In this document: positions 5,445 through 11,394 of the stretch, one piece after another
Layout: each line of letters opens with the position of its first letter
How positions within the stretch are numbered: position 1 is the first letter of the stretch
DNA from: Rhodobiaceae bacterium UBA7378
Lineage (GTDB): Bacteria; Pseudomonadota; Alphaproteobacteria; RS24
Reading direction: 5' to 3'
Length of the DNA stretch: 11,394 nt
Assembly (NCBI GenBank): GCA_002469805.1
Contig: DKNW01000123.1
Coordinates: forward strand, 15,224 to 26,617
Program-made: the position numbers and the translations under genes
The notes under the pieces: model-generated
What the model saw: the letters and a program-made list of their open reading frames with translations, nothing else
The model's database searches: none
Told to the model about the DNA's origin: nothing

Positions 5445-6014
5445 GTGGAAAACAAACTTCGTGACGCCTTGTTGCTGGTCGCCCTTATGGGGATGCTGGC
5501 ATTGCCTGTGCTCTATGCCCGTGCCGACGATAATTCGGTGAACGGTCCATCGGTAAAGGGTACATCTGAGTTCGTGAAACCTGACGAGGCGGTGCTTAAG
5601 CAAAAGCTCTCGCCCTTGCAATACGCAGTTACCCAGCGCGACAAGACCGAGCCGCCCTATCGCAACCGCTTCTGGAACCTGAAAGAAGACGGCATCTATA
5701 TCGATATTGTGTCGGGTGAGCCATTGTTTTCATCGCTGCACAAATATGACAGCGGCACTGGCTGGCCTTCCTTTACCCAGCCGCTTGAATCGGAAAATAT
5801 TGTCGAGCGGGCAGACTGGAAAATGATCCTGCCACGCACCGAAGTGCGCTCGCGCCATGCCGACAGCCATTTGGGCCATGTTTTTGACGACGGACCGGCC
5901 CCGACGGGCCTGCGCTATTGCATCAATTCGGCAGCGCTTGAGTTTATCCCTGTCTCGGAAATGGCTGCACGTGGTTTCGGGGCCTATCTGCCCGCTTTCG
6001 CCGAAACCCCCTAA
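5445..6014 (+). CDS. msrB: Exported peptide-methionine (R)-S-oxide reductase, one-cysteine type
   Basis: Reduces methionine-R-sulfoxide in proteins. The 189-residue frame from GTG 5445 is chosen because GGAG (5434-5437) lies 7 bases upstream and the product then begins with a classical signal peptide: basic start, hydrophobic core ~8-22, AxA cleavage site at 25-27. The MsrB domain spans ~52-170: YDSGTGWPSF (101-110), HLGHVFDDGP (142-151), and catalytic Cys159 in RYCINSAALEF. This is the only cysteine in the protein. All four zinc-binding Cys of E. coli MsrB are replaced (VS near 89-90, RHAD at 137-140), and the position that is Cys in GCGWPSF is Thr105. Regeneration must therefore use an external thiol partner. 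It probably acts in the periplasm. A CcdA-like thiol-electron transporter is encoded about 4 kb away. It is divergent from the thiolase gene; a weak terminator follows. Confidence 0.92.
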   Translation: MENKLRDALLLVALMGMLALPVLYARADDNSVNGPSVKGTSEFVKPDEAVLKQKLSPLQYAVTQRDKTEPPYRNRFWNLKEDGIYIDIVSGEPLFSSLHKYDSGTGWPSFTQPLESENIVERADWKMILPRTEVRSRHADSHLGHVFDDGPAPTGLRYCINSAALEFIPVSEMAARGFGAYLPAFAETP

Positions 6015-6046
6015 GCCTGAAATGGCTTGAGGGAATTTGGTTTTTT
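6009..6046 (+). terminator. Possible weak terminator after msrB
   Basis: CCCTAAGCC (6009-6017) pairs with GGCTTGAGGG (6024-6033) around a 6-base loop, with one bulge; the 5' arm contains the msrB stop. Six T follow at 6041-6046, but seven bases separate them from the stem, which weakens the call. Confidence 0.4.
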
Positions 6047-6099
6047 CGGCATGTTGTCGCGAACCAACGGTCATCGTGACCGCGATTAAGAGCAATTTC

Positions 6100-7080
6100 A
6101 TGTCGAATAAATCCCCATCCAGTCCAAACGAACTGCGCAAGGAACTTGTGTCGGAAAATCTCGTACCCGACAATCTTGTGCGGGGTTATCAGGGTGTCGC
6201 CCAGAAATGGGAATGCGACCACATGGGGCACCTCAACGTATCGTTTTATTTTGGCCGATCGTCGGATCAAGCGTTTTTCATGCGTCACGCGCTAGGTCTC
6301 GACCCCGCTGCCCTGCGCGACAGCGGCCATGGCACGGTTGCGCTTGAAGAACATTGCCGCTTTCACCGAGAGGTGAAATCCGGCGGTATGATGATCGGAC
6401 GCAGCGCCGTGGTCACCCCGAACGCCCGCACCATGGTGGTGTATCAGGAGTTTCGTGACGAACATGGTGCACTCCAAGCGTGTTTCCGCACGGTTATCGG
6501 CTATTTTGACACAAAAGCCCGCCGCCTTGTTGCATGGCCTGAAGCGACATTGCAAAAGGCCGCAGCGCTGACAATTGACCTGCCCGAGCATGCCGCACCA
6601 CGCCGCGTCGCTGCGGGTCAACCATTCGGACAGATATCGTGTGCCGATACCGCGTCGGAGGGCTTTTTCAGAACCGGTGGGGCCGGCGTCAATAGTTGGG
6701 AGTGCGACCAATTCGGGCACATGAACACCATGTTCTATGTGCGCCGGCAAGCCGAAGCCGCCCCTCATTTCTGGCAATTAGTAGGCCTTGATCAACCCGG
6801 CCTACTTGCGTCGGGTCGTGGCTTCGCTGTCAGCGAAATGCGGATGAATTATATCAGCGAATTATATGAAGGCGACATGGTGGAAACTTTCTCGATCTTG
6901 CGCGAGGTCAGCGATCGTGGCGCGCGCATCGAGCACCGCTTGTATAATTACGGCACGGGCGCATTATCAGCCGTATCCGATACGAGCGTGGTGAGTTTTG
7001 ATTTGGAAACACGCAAGGCAGCGCCATGGCCAGATGACGTGCGGACCCTGTTGGACCCGCAAGTGGTTGCAGATAAATAA
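6100..7080 (+). CDS. Tandem double hot-dog thioesterase-family protein
   Basis: A 326-residue cytoplasmic protein made of two 4HBT-type hot-dog domains in one chain, about residues 28-155 and 190-315. Each half carries the same signature: WECDHMGHLN (38-46, Asp40, His44, Asn46) and WECDQFGHMN (200-209, Asp203, His207, Asn209). In the 4-hydroxybenzoyl-CoA thioesterase/YbgC group the Asp of DxxGHxN is catalytic, so both sites look intact. Hydrolysis of an acyl-CoA or acyl-carrier thioester is likely; the substrate is unknown. The ATG at 6100 is preferred over the frame's upstream extension, which begins inside the terminator-like hairpin. The ribosome binding site is weak. It lies ~85 bases behind msrB and converges with the alpha/beta hydrolase gene, with only 12 bases between. 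Confidence 0.82.
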   Translation: MSNKSPSSPNELRKELVSENLVPDNLVRGYQGVAQKWECDHMGHLNVSFYFGRSSDQAFFMRHALGLDPAALRDSGHGTVALEEHCRFHREVKSGGMMIGRSAVVTPNARTMVVYQEFRDEHGALQACFRTVIGYFDTKARRLVAWPEATLQKAAALTIDLPEHAAPRRVAAGQPFGQISCADTASEGFFRTGGAGVNSWECDQFGHMNTMFYVRRQAEAAPHFWQLVGLDQPGLLASGRGFAVSEMRMNYISELYEGDMVETFSILREVSDRGARIEHRLYNYGTGALSAVSDTSVVSFDLETRKAAPWPDDVRTLLDPQVVADK

Positions 7081-7092
7081 CTAAGTTAAAGC

Positions 7093-7977
7093 CTATATTT
7101 TAGCGCCTACGCTTGCGCGCGCGTAAATTTCGGCGCGCACGCGATCGGGAAATTCCATCGGCAGAAAATGCGTACTGCCGGCCACGACCTCAATCTTCTT
7201 GGGCACCCGCGCAAGGCGGAAAGCCAGCAGCGAGCGTGTCGTCGAGCCGTTCTCGGCCACCATGAGCGTGAAAGGCATTTTCAACCGCCGCGCTGGGCCG
7301 GTGCTGTCATGGTGTTGGTCGCTGAAATTCGCAGCCTCCCATGCTGGGGTGCACGCCAGCGTCACCGTATTTTCGGCGCACCCGTGAAGCGGACGTAAAC
7401 CGCCATCGACATAAGCCCCGAGAAATCCGTCCTGCCAAGTTCGGAACGCCCCGCGTCCGGTGTAGGCGTTTTTGACGGTGTCGGCATCGGGCCAGTCGGC
7501 GCGGCGTTTCGCAGCATTTTTGGCGAGAATAAACCCGCCTTGGGCACGAAACAGCATGCGCGCTATCACGCGGGCTGTGCGTGGCATGATAACTGGATCG
7601 GTTAGCACCAGCCCCGCCACCAGATCGGGCCGCAACGCACTTGCCATGACAGACGCGCACCCGCCCATCGAATGCCCACCAAGCCAGATTTTACCACCAG
7701 CTTTGTCGCACAGATGTTCGAGCACAAAAATAAGATCGTCTCGATATCGGTCCCAGCCAGGATAGTGCGCCGGATCAGCGGTAAGTGTTGAAAACCCGTG
7801 ACCGCGCGCATCAGCAGCATAAACATCGAAATCACCGGCAAGCGGTGCCAATAGCGGATCATAGGTCTGCGCATTGAAACCATTGGCATGGGCCCAGTGC
7901 AAAACTGGCTTGCCTGGTGCAGCCCAATGGCAAACGGATATGTCACCATCGTCTCGATGAAGCTGAAATCTTTGCAT
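7093..7977 (-). CDS. Alpha/beta hydrolase
   Basis: A 294-residue alpha/beta-hydrolase fold enzyme, cytoplasmic (no signal peptide). Visible elements: HANGF at 30-34 (oxyanion-hole loop of the HGxP/HANGF type), DARGHGFS at 56-63, the nucleophile elbow GHSMGG with Ser103, and the C-terminal catalytic His270 in GSTHFLPME. The acid is probably near Glu242 (VAENGST) or Asp127 (TDPV). A cap region lies at ~130-230. It may hydrolyse an ester or lactone; the substrate cannot be given. Start codon ATG 7977 has no strong ribosome binding site. It is divergent from the TauE-led operon and convergent with the hot-dog gene, so it is likely monocistronic. Confidence 0.85.
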   Translation of the reverse strand: MQRFQLHRDDGDISVCHWAAPGKPVLHWAHANGFNAQTYDPLLAPLAGDFDVYAADARGHGFSTLTADPAHYPGWDRYRDDLIFVLEHLCDKAGGKIWLGGHSMGGCASVMASALRPDLVAGLVLTDPVIMPRTARVIARMLFRAQGGFILAKNAAKRRADWPDADTVKNAYTGRGAFRTWQDGFLGAYVDGGLRPLHGCAENTVTLACTPAWEAANFSDQHHDSTGPARRLKMPFTLMVAENGSTTRSLLAFRLARVPKKIEVVAGSTHFLPMEFPDRVRAEIYARASVGAKI

Positions 7978-8152
7978 GGTTCACTTGTTCTGTTACTGCG
8001 TGTAGGACAGATATGTGCGTGTGTGACGAAAAAGCAAGAGAACCAGCCCATCTATCCGCCTAACTGTCCGTCCAACTATGCAGAACCGGAGGGGTGTGAT
8101 AGGCACGCTAGCATTTCCCATTGGCACGTTTTTCAGGCATAACAAGGACAAG

Positions 8153-9079
8153 ATGCAAATTTATCTCCCCATTGCAGAAATGAGCGCAAATATTGTGACG
8201 CTTATTGGCATGGGCGGGCTTGTCGGTTTCATGTCCGGAATGTTTGGTGTCGGTGGCGGGTTTTTGATGACGCCGCTGCTCATTTTTATAGGCATCCCCC
8301 CCGCTGTTGCCGTGGCGTCAGAAGCCAATCAGATTGTGGCCTCGTCGGTCTCAGGTGGTCTTGCCCATTGGCAGCGACGCGCGGTCGATATCCGCATGGG
8401 CCTTATTCTCATGTCGGGAGGCATCGCAGGTTCATATGCCGGTGTTCAGCTGTTCAAATTATTGCGCGCGCTCGGTCATGTCGACCTGCTGATTTCATTA
8501 AGCTATGTCATTTTTCTGAGTGTCATTGGTGGGCTTATGTTGCGCGAGAGCCTGCACGCCATTCGCGAAACTAGGCGGGGCCGCCCGATACGCGTGCGAC
8601 GCCCGGGCCAGCATAGCTGGATACTGCGCCTGCCGCTGCGCATGCGGTTTCGCCAATCGCGCCTGTACATCAGCGTAATTCCACCCCTGCTTATCGGCTT
8701 TTTGGTAGGCGTGTTGTCGGCGATTATGGGCGTCGGTGGCGGTTTTATCATGGTGCCTGCAATGATCTATCTCTTGCGTATGCCAACAAATGTGGTGATC
8801 GGCACGTCGTTATTTCAGATTATTTTTGTAACCAGCGCGGTGACGATTTTGCACGCTGTGGAAAATCAGACGGTTGATATAGTGCTGGCCGTCTTACTAA
8901 TGATCGGCGGTGTTATCGGCGCGCAATTTGGCGCCATTGTGGGCCAACGTCTGCGCGGCGAAGAATTGCGCGCACTGCTCGCCCTGATTGTGCTGGGCGT
9001 AGCCAGCAAGTTGCTGCTCGACCTTGTTTTCCAACCGGAGGAATTATTTTCCATTCAGCGCATGGGGACCGGCTCATGA
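8153..9079 (+). CDS. TauE/SafE family (TSUP) sulfite/sulfonate exporter
   Basis: A 308-residue inner-membrane protein with about eight helices. The two internally repeated halves each start with the TSUP signature: GFMSGMFGVGGGFLMTPLL (25-43) and GVLSAIMGVGGGFIMVPAM (186-204). A strongly basic cytosolic loop (~138-172) separates the halves. TSUP members export sulfite, sulfoacetate or related anions, or move sulfur compounds such as thiosulfate. The ATG at 8153 is chosen because AAGGA lies just ahead and because relatives, as I recall them, begin MQIYLPIAEMS. An upstream GTG at 8096 with GGAGG at 8088 is an alternative, but the spacing is too short. It is first in the operon; its stop overlaps the next start (ATGA). 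Confidence 0.9.
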   Translation: MQIYLPIAEMSANIVTLIGMGGLVGFMSGMFGVGGGFLMTPLLIFIGIPPAVAVASEANQIVASSVSGGLAHWQRRAVDIRMGLILMSGGIAGSYAGVQLFKLLRALGHVDLLISLSYVIFLSVIGGLMLRESLHAIRETRRGRPIRVRRPGQHSWILRLPLRMRFRQSRLYISVIPPLLIGFLVGVLSAIMGVGGGFIMVPAMIYLLRMPTNVVIGTSLFQIIFVTSAVTILHAVENQTVDIVLAVLLMIGGVIGAQFGAIVGQRLRGEELRALLALIVLGVASKLLLDLVFQPEELFSIQRMGTGS

Positions 9080-9885
9080 CGCACAAAACCCTGCTTTTTA
9101 GGTGTGTGTTGGGCCTGCTGGGTATGATGGGCACTATCCCCACCGCGCACGCAAATGCGCTGGTTGCAGATCTGTCGAAAGACCAGATCCGTGTTGCCTC
9201 AAATTTTACCGGCGAAAAAATTCTATTATTCGGCGCAATCGAAACCACCGCGACACAAGGCGCATCCGACGTTGTTGTCGTCGTGCGTGGCCCTGCGGAA
9301 AATTTCACCCTGCGCCAGAAAAAACGTGTGGCGGGCATTTGGGTGAATGCCGAAGCCCTGACGCTGGGGCCGTTGCCCGGATATTATGCAGTGGCCAGCA
9401 CGCGTCCGCTGGACGAGATTGCGCCCGTATCAGAGCGCGCAAAGCATGAAATCGGTCCGGAAAATTTGCGTTTCAATCTTCTGGAGGACATCGCGCAAAA
9501 ACCCGACAGTGCCGCGCATCCAGATGATGGCACACAGGCAGAAGATGGAGCGCTTTATCATGACAGCTTTGTGCGAATCAAAAGCCAGCAGAAGCTTTAT
9601 TCGGTTGACCCGACAGGCGTCCGCATAATCGGCGCGCGGCTGTTTCGTGCCGAGCTGACCTTGCCATCCGGCCTGCCTTTCGGCACATATATTACCGAGT
9701 TTTTCCTGTTTCAGGACGGACGCGTTATCGGCTACCAGACCGGCGAATTATCTGTCGAGATTACAGGGCTTGAACATTTATTGCAGGTAGCCGCTCACGA
9801 CATGCCCTTGCTTTACGGACTATTTGGGGTGTTCATCGCGGGCGTCATGGGCTGGGGCGTCGCAACATTATTTAGGCGGGTGTGA
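9076..9885 (+). CDS. TIGR02186 / Alph_Pro_TM family exported membrane-anchored protein
   Basis: A 269-residue protein with an N-terminal signal peptide (hydrophobic core ~6-24, cleavage likely after AHA at 24-26), a periplasmic domain rich in beta-strand-like segments, and one C-terminal helix (~244-264) ending in a basic tail (FRRV). The mature part contains no cysteine; its only Cys is in the signal peptide. It matches my recollection of the TIGR02186 family, found next to TauE-type genes in alphaproteobacteria; function unknown. Translation is coupled: its ATG overlaps the TauE stop (ATGA), and its own stop overlaps the next gene's start (TGATG). An accessory role for the exporter is an inference from this coupling. 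Confidence 0.78.
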   Translation: MTHKTLLFRCVLGLLGMMGTIPTAHANALVADLSKDQIRVASNFTGEKILLFGAIETTATQGASDVVVVVRGPAENFTLRQKKRVAGIWVNAEALTLGPLPGYYAVASTRPLDEIAPVSERAKHEIGPENLRFNLLEDIAQKPDSAAHPDDGTQAEDGALYHDSFVRIKSQQKLYSVDPTGVRIIGARLFRAELTLPSGLPFGTYITEFFLFQDGRVIGYQTGELSVEITGLEHLLQVAAHDMPLLYGLFGVFIAGVMGWGVATLFRRV

Positions 9886-10637
9886 TGGAAAGCTTTGCTT
9901 TATCTGCATTGGCGGCTTTCGCGGGCGGCGCGCTGAGTTTCCTGTCGCCTTGCGTTTTGCCGCTCGTACCCGGTTATCTGTGCTTTGCGGCCGGCTTGCA
10001 GTTTAACGAACTTGCAGAGATCGACACACCGCGCGCGGCAGCGCGGCGCGTTCTACCCGGGGCGTCGGCTTTTGTCGGCGGATTTTCAGCCGTGTTCATT
10101 GCTCTGGGAGCTGGCGCCGCAGCCGTCAATCCAGTGCTCTTGTCGTATCAAGATGTGCTGGCGCAGGTCGCCGGTGGCTTCATCATTATATTGGGTTTGC
10201 ATGTCGCGGGCGTTTTCACCCTGCCGCTATTGGGCCGCGAGGCGCGTCTTCTAGGACGTACAAGCCCGAATAAATCAGCAGCACCCTTGCTGGCCGCGTT
10301 TTTGATGGGCGCGGCTTTCGCCTTTGGCTGGACGCCATGCATCGGGCCGATATTGGCGACTATTTTGGCCCTTGCTGCAGCCCGCGACAGCCTAGGCGAA
10401 GGCGTTGGCTTGCTTACATTTTACGCCGCAGGTCTCGGCCTGCCTTTCCTATTAGCCGCGCTCGGCGTCAGCCGCTTTTTACTGGTCAGCGCGAAGGTTA
10501 AAAAACACATGAAATGGGTTGAGCGCAGCGCGGGTGCATTGCTGATCGGCACAGGCCTCTTGATCATGCTGGGCACGCTTCAAAGCGTGGCCACCTATTT
10601 GCTCGACTGGTTCCCCGCGCTGGGCCAGTTGGGATAA
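9885..10637 (+). CDS. CcdA/DsbD-like thiol-disulfide electron transporter
   Basis: A 250-residue inner-membrane protein with about six helices and no thioredoxin domain, the usual CcdA size. The paired redox cysteines of the family are present: Cys23 in SFLSPCVLPLVPGY and Cys152 in GWTPCIGPILA, each beside the conserved prolines. CcdA moves electrons from cytoplasmic thioredoxin to periplasmic thiol partners, such as cytochrome c maturation factors or other reductases. The start is taken as ATG 9885, overlapping the upstream TGA by one base; GTG 9882 is one codon earlier. No cytochrome c maturation or thioredoxin-like gene is nearby, so the periplasmic client is unclear. Tight coupling to the TauE/TIGR02186 pair points to a sulfur or thiol-related job. 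Confidence 0.88.
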   Translation: MESFALSALAAFAGGALSFLSPCVLPLVPGYLCFAAGLQFNELAEIDTPRAAARRVLPGASAFVGGFSAVFIALGAGAAAVNPVLLSYQDVLAQVAGGFIIILGLHVAGVFTLPLLGREARLLGRTSPNKSAAPLLAAFLMGAAFAFGWTPCIGPILATILALAAARDSLGEGVGLLTFYAAGLGLPFLLAALGVSRFLLVSAKVKKHMKWVERSAGALLIGTGLLIMLGTLQSVATYLLDWFPALGQLG

Positions 10638-10687
10638 AGCGCGAATTAAAACACCACAGGTAAACGACCAAGACAGGGGCCATCAAC

Positions 10688-11164
10688 ATGTTCAGCCAAT
10701 TTATGTGGAGCCAATTTCAAACCATACCCCGAAGCGCGCTTATTCTTGGCGTGCTGGGTCTTATTCCGTTTGTGGCCGGTGGCATTTTGGTCTGGGTACC
10801 GCAACTTGGCGGCATTCGTCCCTCCTTGCCGCCGCTGGTGTTTTATTACGCCGCGCTCATCATATCGTTTCTTGGCGGCGTGCGCTGGGGGGCAGCCATG
10901 CAAAACAAAACCGCAGGCGCAACGCTGGCGCGCGAATTATCTGCCAGCGTCCTCCCGACATTGATCACGCTTGTGTGCTTCATTCTTTCGCTGCCCTCAG
11001 CGATTGTGATGTTGTTGGTCTTGATCACCTCGCAAGGACTTCTAGATGTGCTTGCGGCGCGCCAAGACACATTGGTCAGTTGGTATGGGCCGCTGCGTAT
11101 CTTATTATCAGGTGTCGCCAGTGCCGGACTGGTTTCGCTGCTTGTCTATATGCAAACGCTATAA
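10688..11164 (+). CDS. DUF3429 family membrane protein
   Basis: A 158-residue inner-membrane protein with about five hydrophobic segments (~18-36, 50-64, 87-104, 106-122, 134-154). The segment YYAALIISFLGGVRWGAAM (53-71) carries the SFLGGxRWG pattern I associate with DUF3429. Function is unknown. It starts 50 bases after ccdA; AGGGG precedes the ATG at a somewhat long distance. No terminator is seen in the gap, so it is probably the last gene of the TauE-led operon. I see no clear terminator in the 80 bases after it. Confidence 0.8.
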   Translation: MFSQFMWSQFQTIPRSALILGVLGLIPFVAGGILVWVPQLGGIRPSLPPLVFYYAALIISFLGGVRWGAAMQNKTAGATLARELSASVLPTLITLVCFILSLPSAIVMLLVLITSQGLLDVLAARQDTLVSWYGPLRILLSGVASAGLVSLLVYMQTL

Positions 11165-11245
11165 ACATTTGCCGTTTCAAACCTTTCGCCGCGTACCACC
11201 ATGCTACTTGTTTTTGAACCAGCAATTGAAGCGCAAGCATACGGG

Positions 11246-11394
11246 CTAACTGCGATCCGGCGTTAATTGACGTGGCGACAAGCCAGCAATTGTGTTGGTG
11301 CCGATCATCCATGCATTGAAATGGCCGGGGTCAAAAAGCGTGTCAAAGGCTGGGTGCAACACATTGAGACTACCAGTCAATGCTCCAAAGGCCG
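11246..11394 (-). CDS. C-terminal end of an unidentified protein, cut by window edge
   Basis: The minus strand is open from the window edge to a TAG at 11248-11246, 48 codons. The reading is protein-like: it starts AFGALTGSLNVLHPAFDTLF, continues DPGHFNAWMIGTNTIAG and ends PDRS. It resembles a genuine C-terminus rather than a shadow, and the other two minus frames stop at once. I do not recognise the family. It converges with the DUF3429 gene, 81 bases apart. Confidence 0.5.
   Translation of the reverse strand, partial: AFGALTGSLNVLHPAFDTLFDPGHFNAWMIGTNTIAGLSPRQLTPDRS

Noticed and set aside
8078..8152. N-terminal extension of the TauE protein (ATG 8078 or GTG 8096)
   Set aside because: Family proteins begin near MQIYLPIAEM, and the GGAGG is too close to GTG 8096.
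11219..11292. CCAGCAATTG occurring twice (11219 and 11283)
   Set aside because: The second copy lies inside the partial coding frame; a 10-bp match at this distance is likely chance.

Overview
The window looks like a piece of an alphaproteobacterial chromosome of moderate GC content. The evidence is gene content: an alphaproteobacterial-type TauE/SafE exporter overlapping a TIGR02186-type (Alph_Pro_TM) gene, a DUF3429 membrane protein, and an nrdA-nrdB pair whose NrdA has no ATP cone. I cannot name the genus. No tRNA, rRNA, CRISPR array, transposase or phage gene was seen.

Left part, minus strand (1-3600): nrdA then nrdB encode aerobic class I ribonucleotide reductase. The upstream region holds a near-perfect NrdR box on a likely promoter and, further out, a perfect DnaA box, so dNTP synthesis appears tied to dNTP sensing and the replication cycle. 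nrdB is followed by two tandem hairpin-forming repeats and an intrinsic terminator. Beyond that, the window edge holds an in-frame triplet-based repeat that reads as an Ile-rich short peptide on the minus strand.

Middle part (3580-7980): a small three-helix membrane protein, then a thiolase (both minus). A strong terminator lies between them. The thiolase promoter carries a dyad matching the PsrA-type (TetR family, fatty-acid responsive) operator pattern. Divergently, on the plus strand, are an exported MsrB that keeps only its catalytic cysteine and a tandem double hot-dog thioesterase-like protein. An alpha/beta hydrolase converges on the latter. Thiolase, hot-dog protein and hydrolase suggest acyl-CoA/ester metabolism.

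Right part, plus strand (8150-11165): a tight operon of a TauE/SafE (TSUP) sulfite/anion exporter, an exported TIGR02186-type membrane-anchored protein, a CcdA/DsbD-like thiol-electron transporter, and then a DUF3429 protein. The first three overlap at start/stop codons. This may be an envelope sulfur/thiol redox module. The far right edge holds the C-terminal end of an unidentified minus-strand gene.

Most of the window is ordinary core metabolism. The best leads are the one-cysteine exported MsrB, the PsrA-like operator on the thiolase promoter, the NrdR/DnaA arrangement, the TSUP-TIGR02186-CcdA coupling, and the Ile-rich repeat at the left edge.
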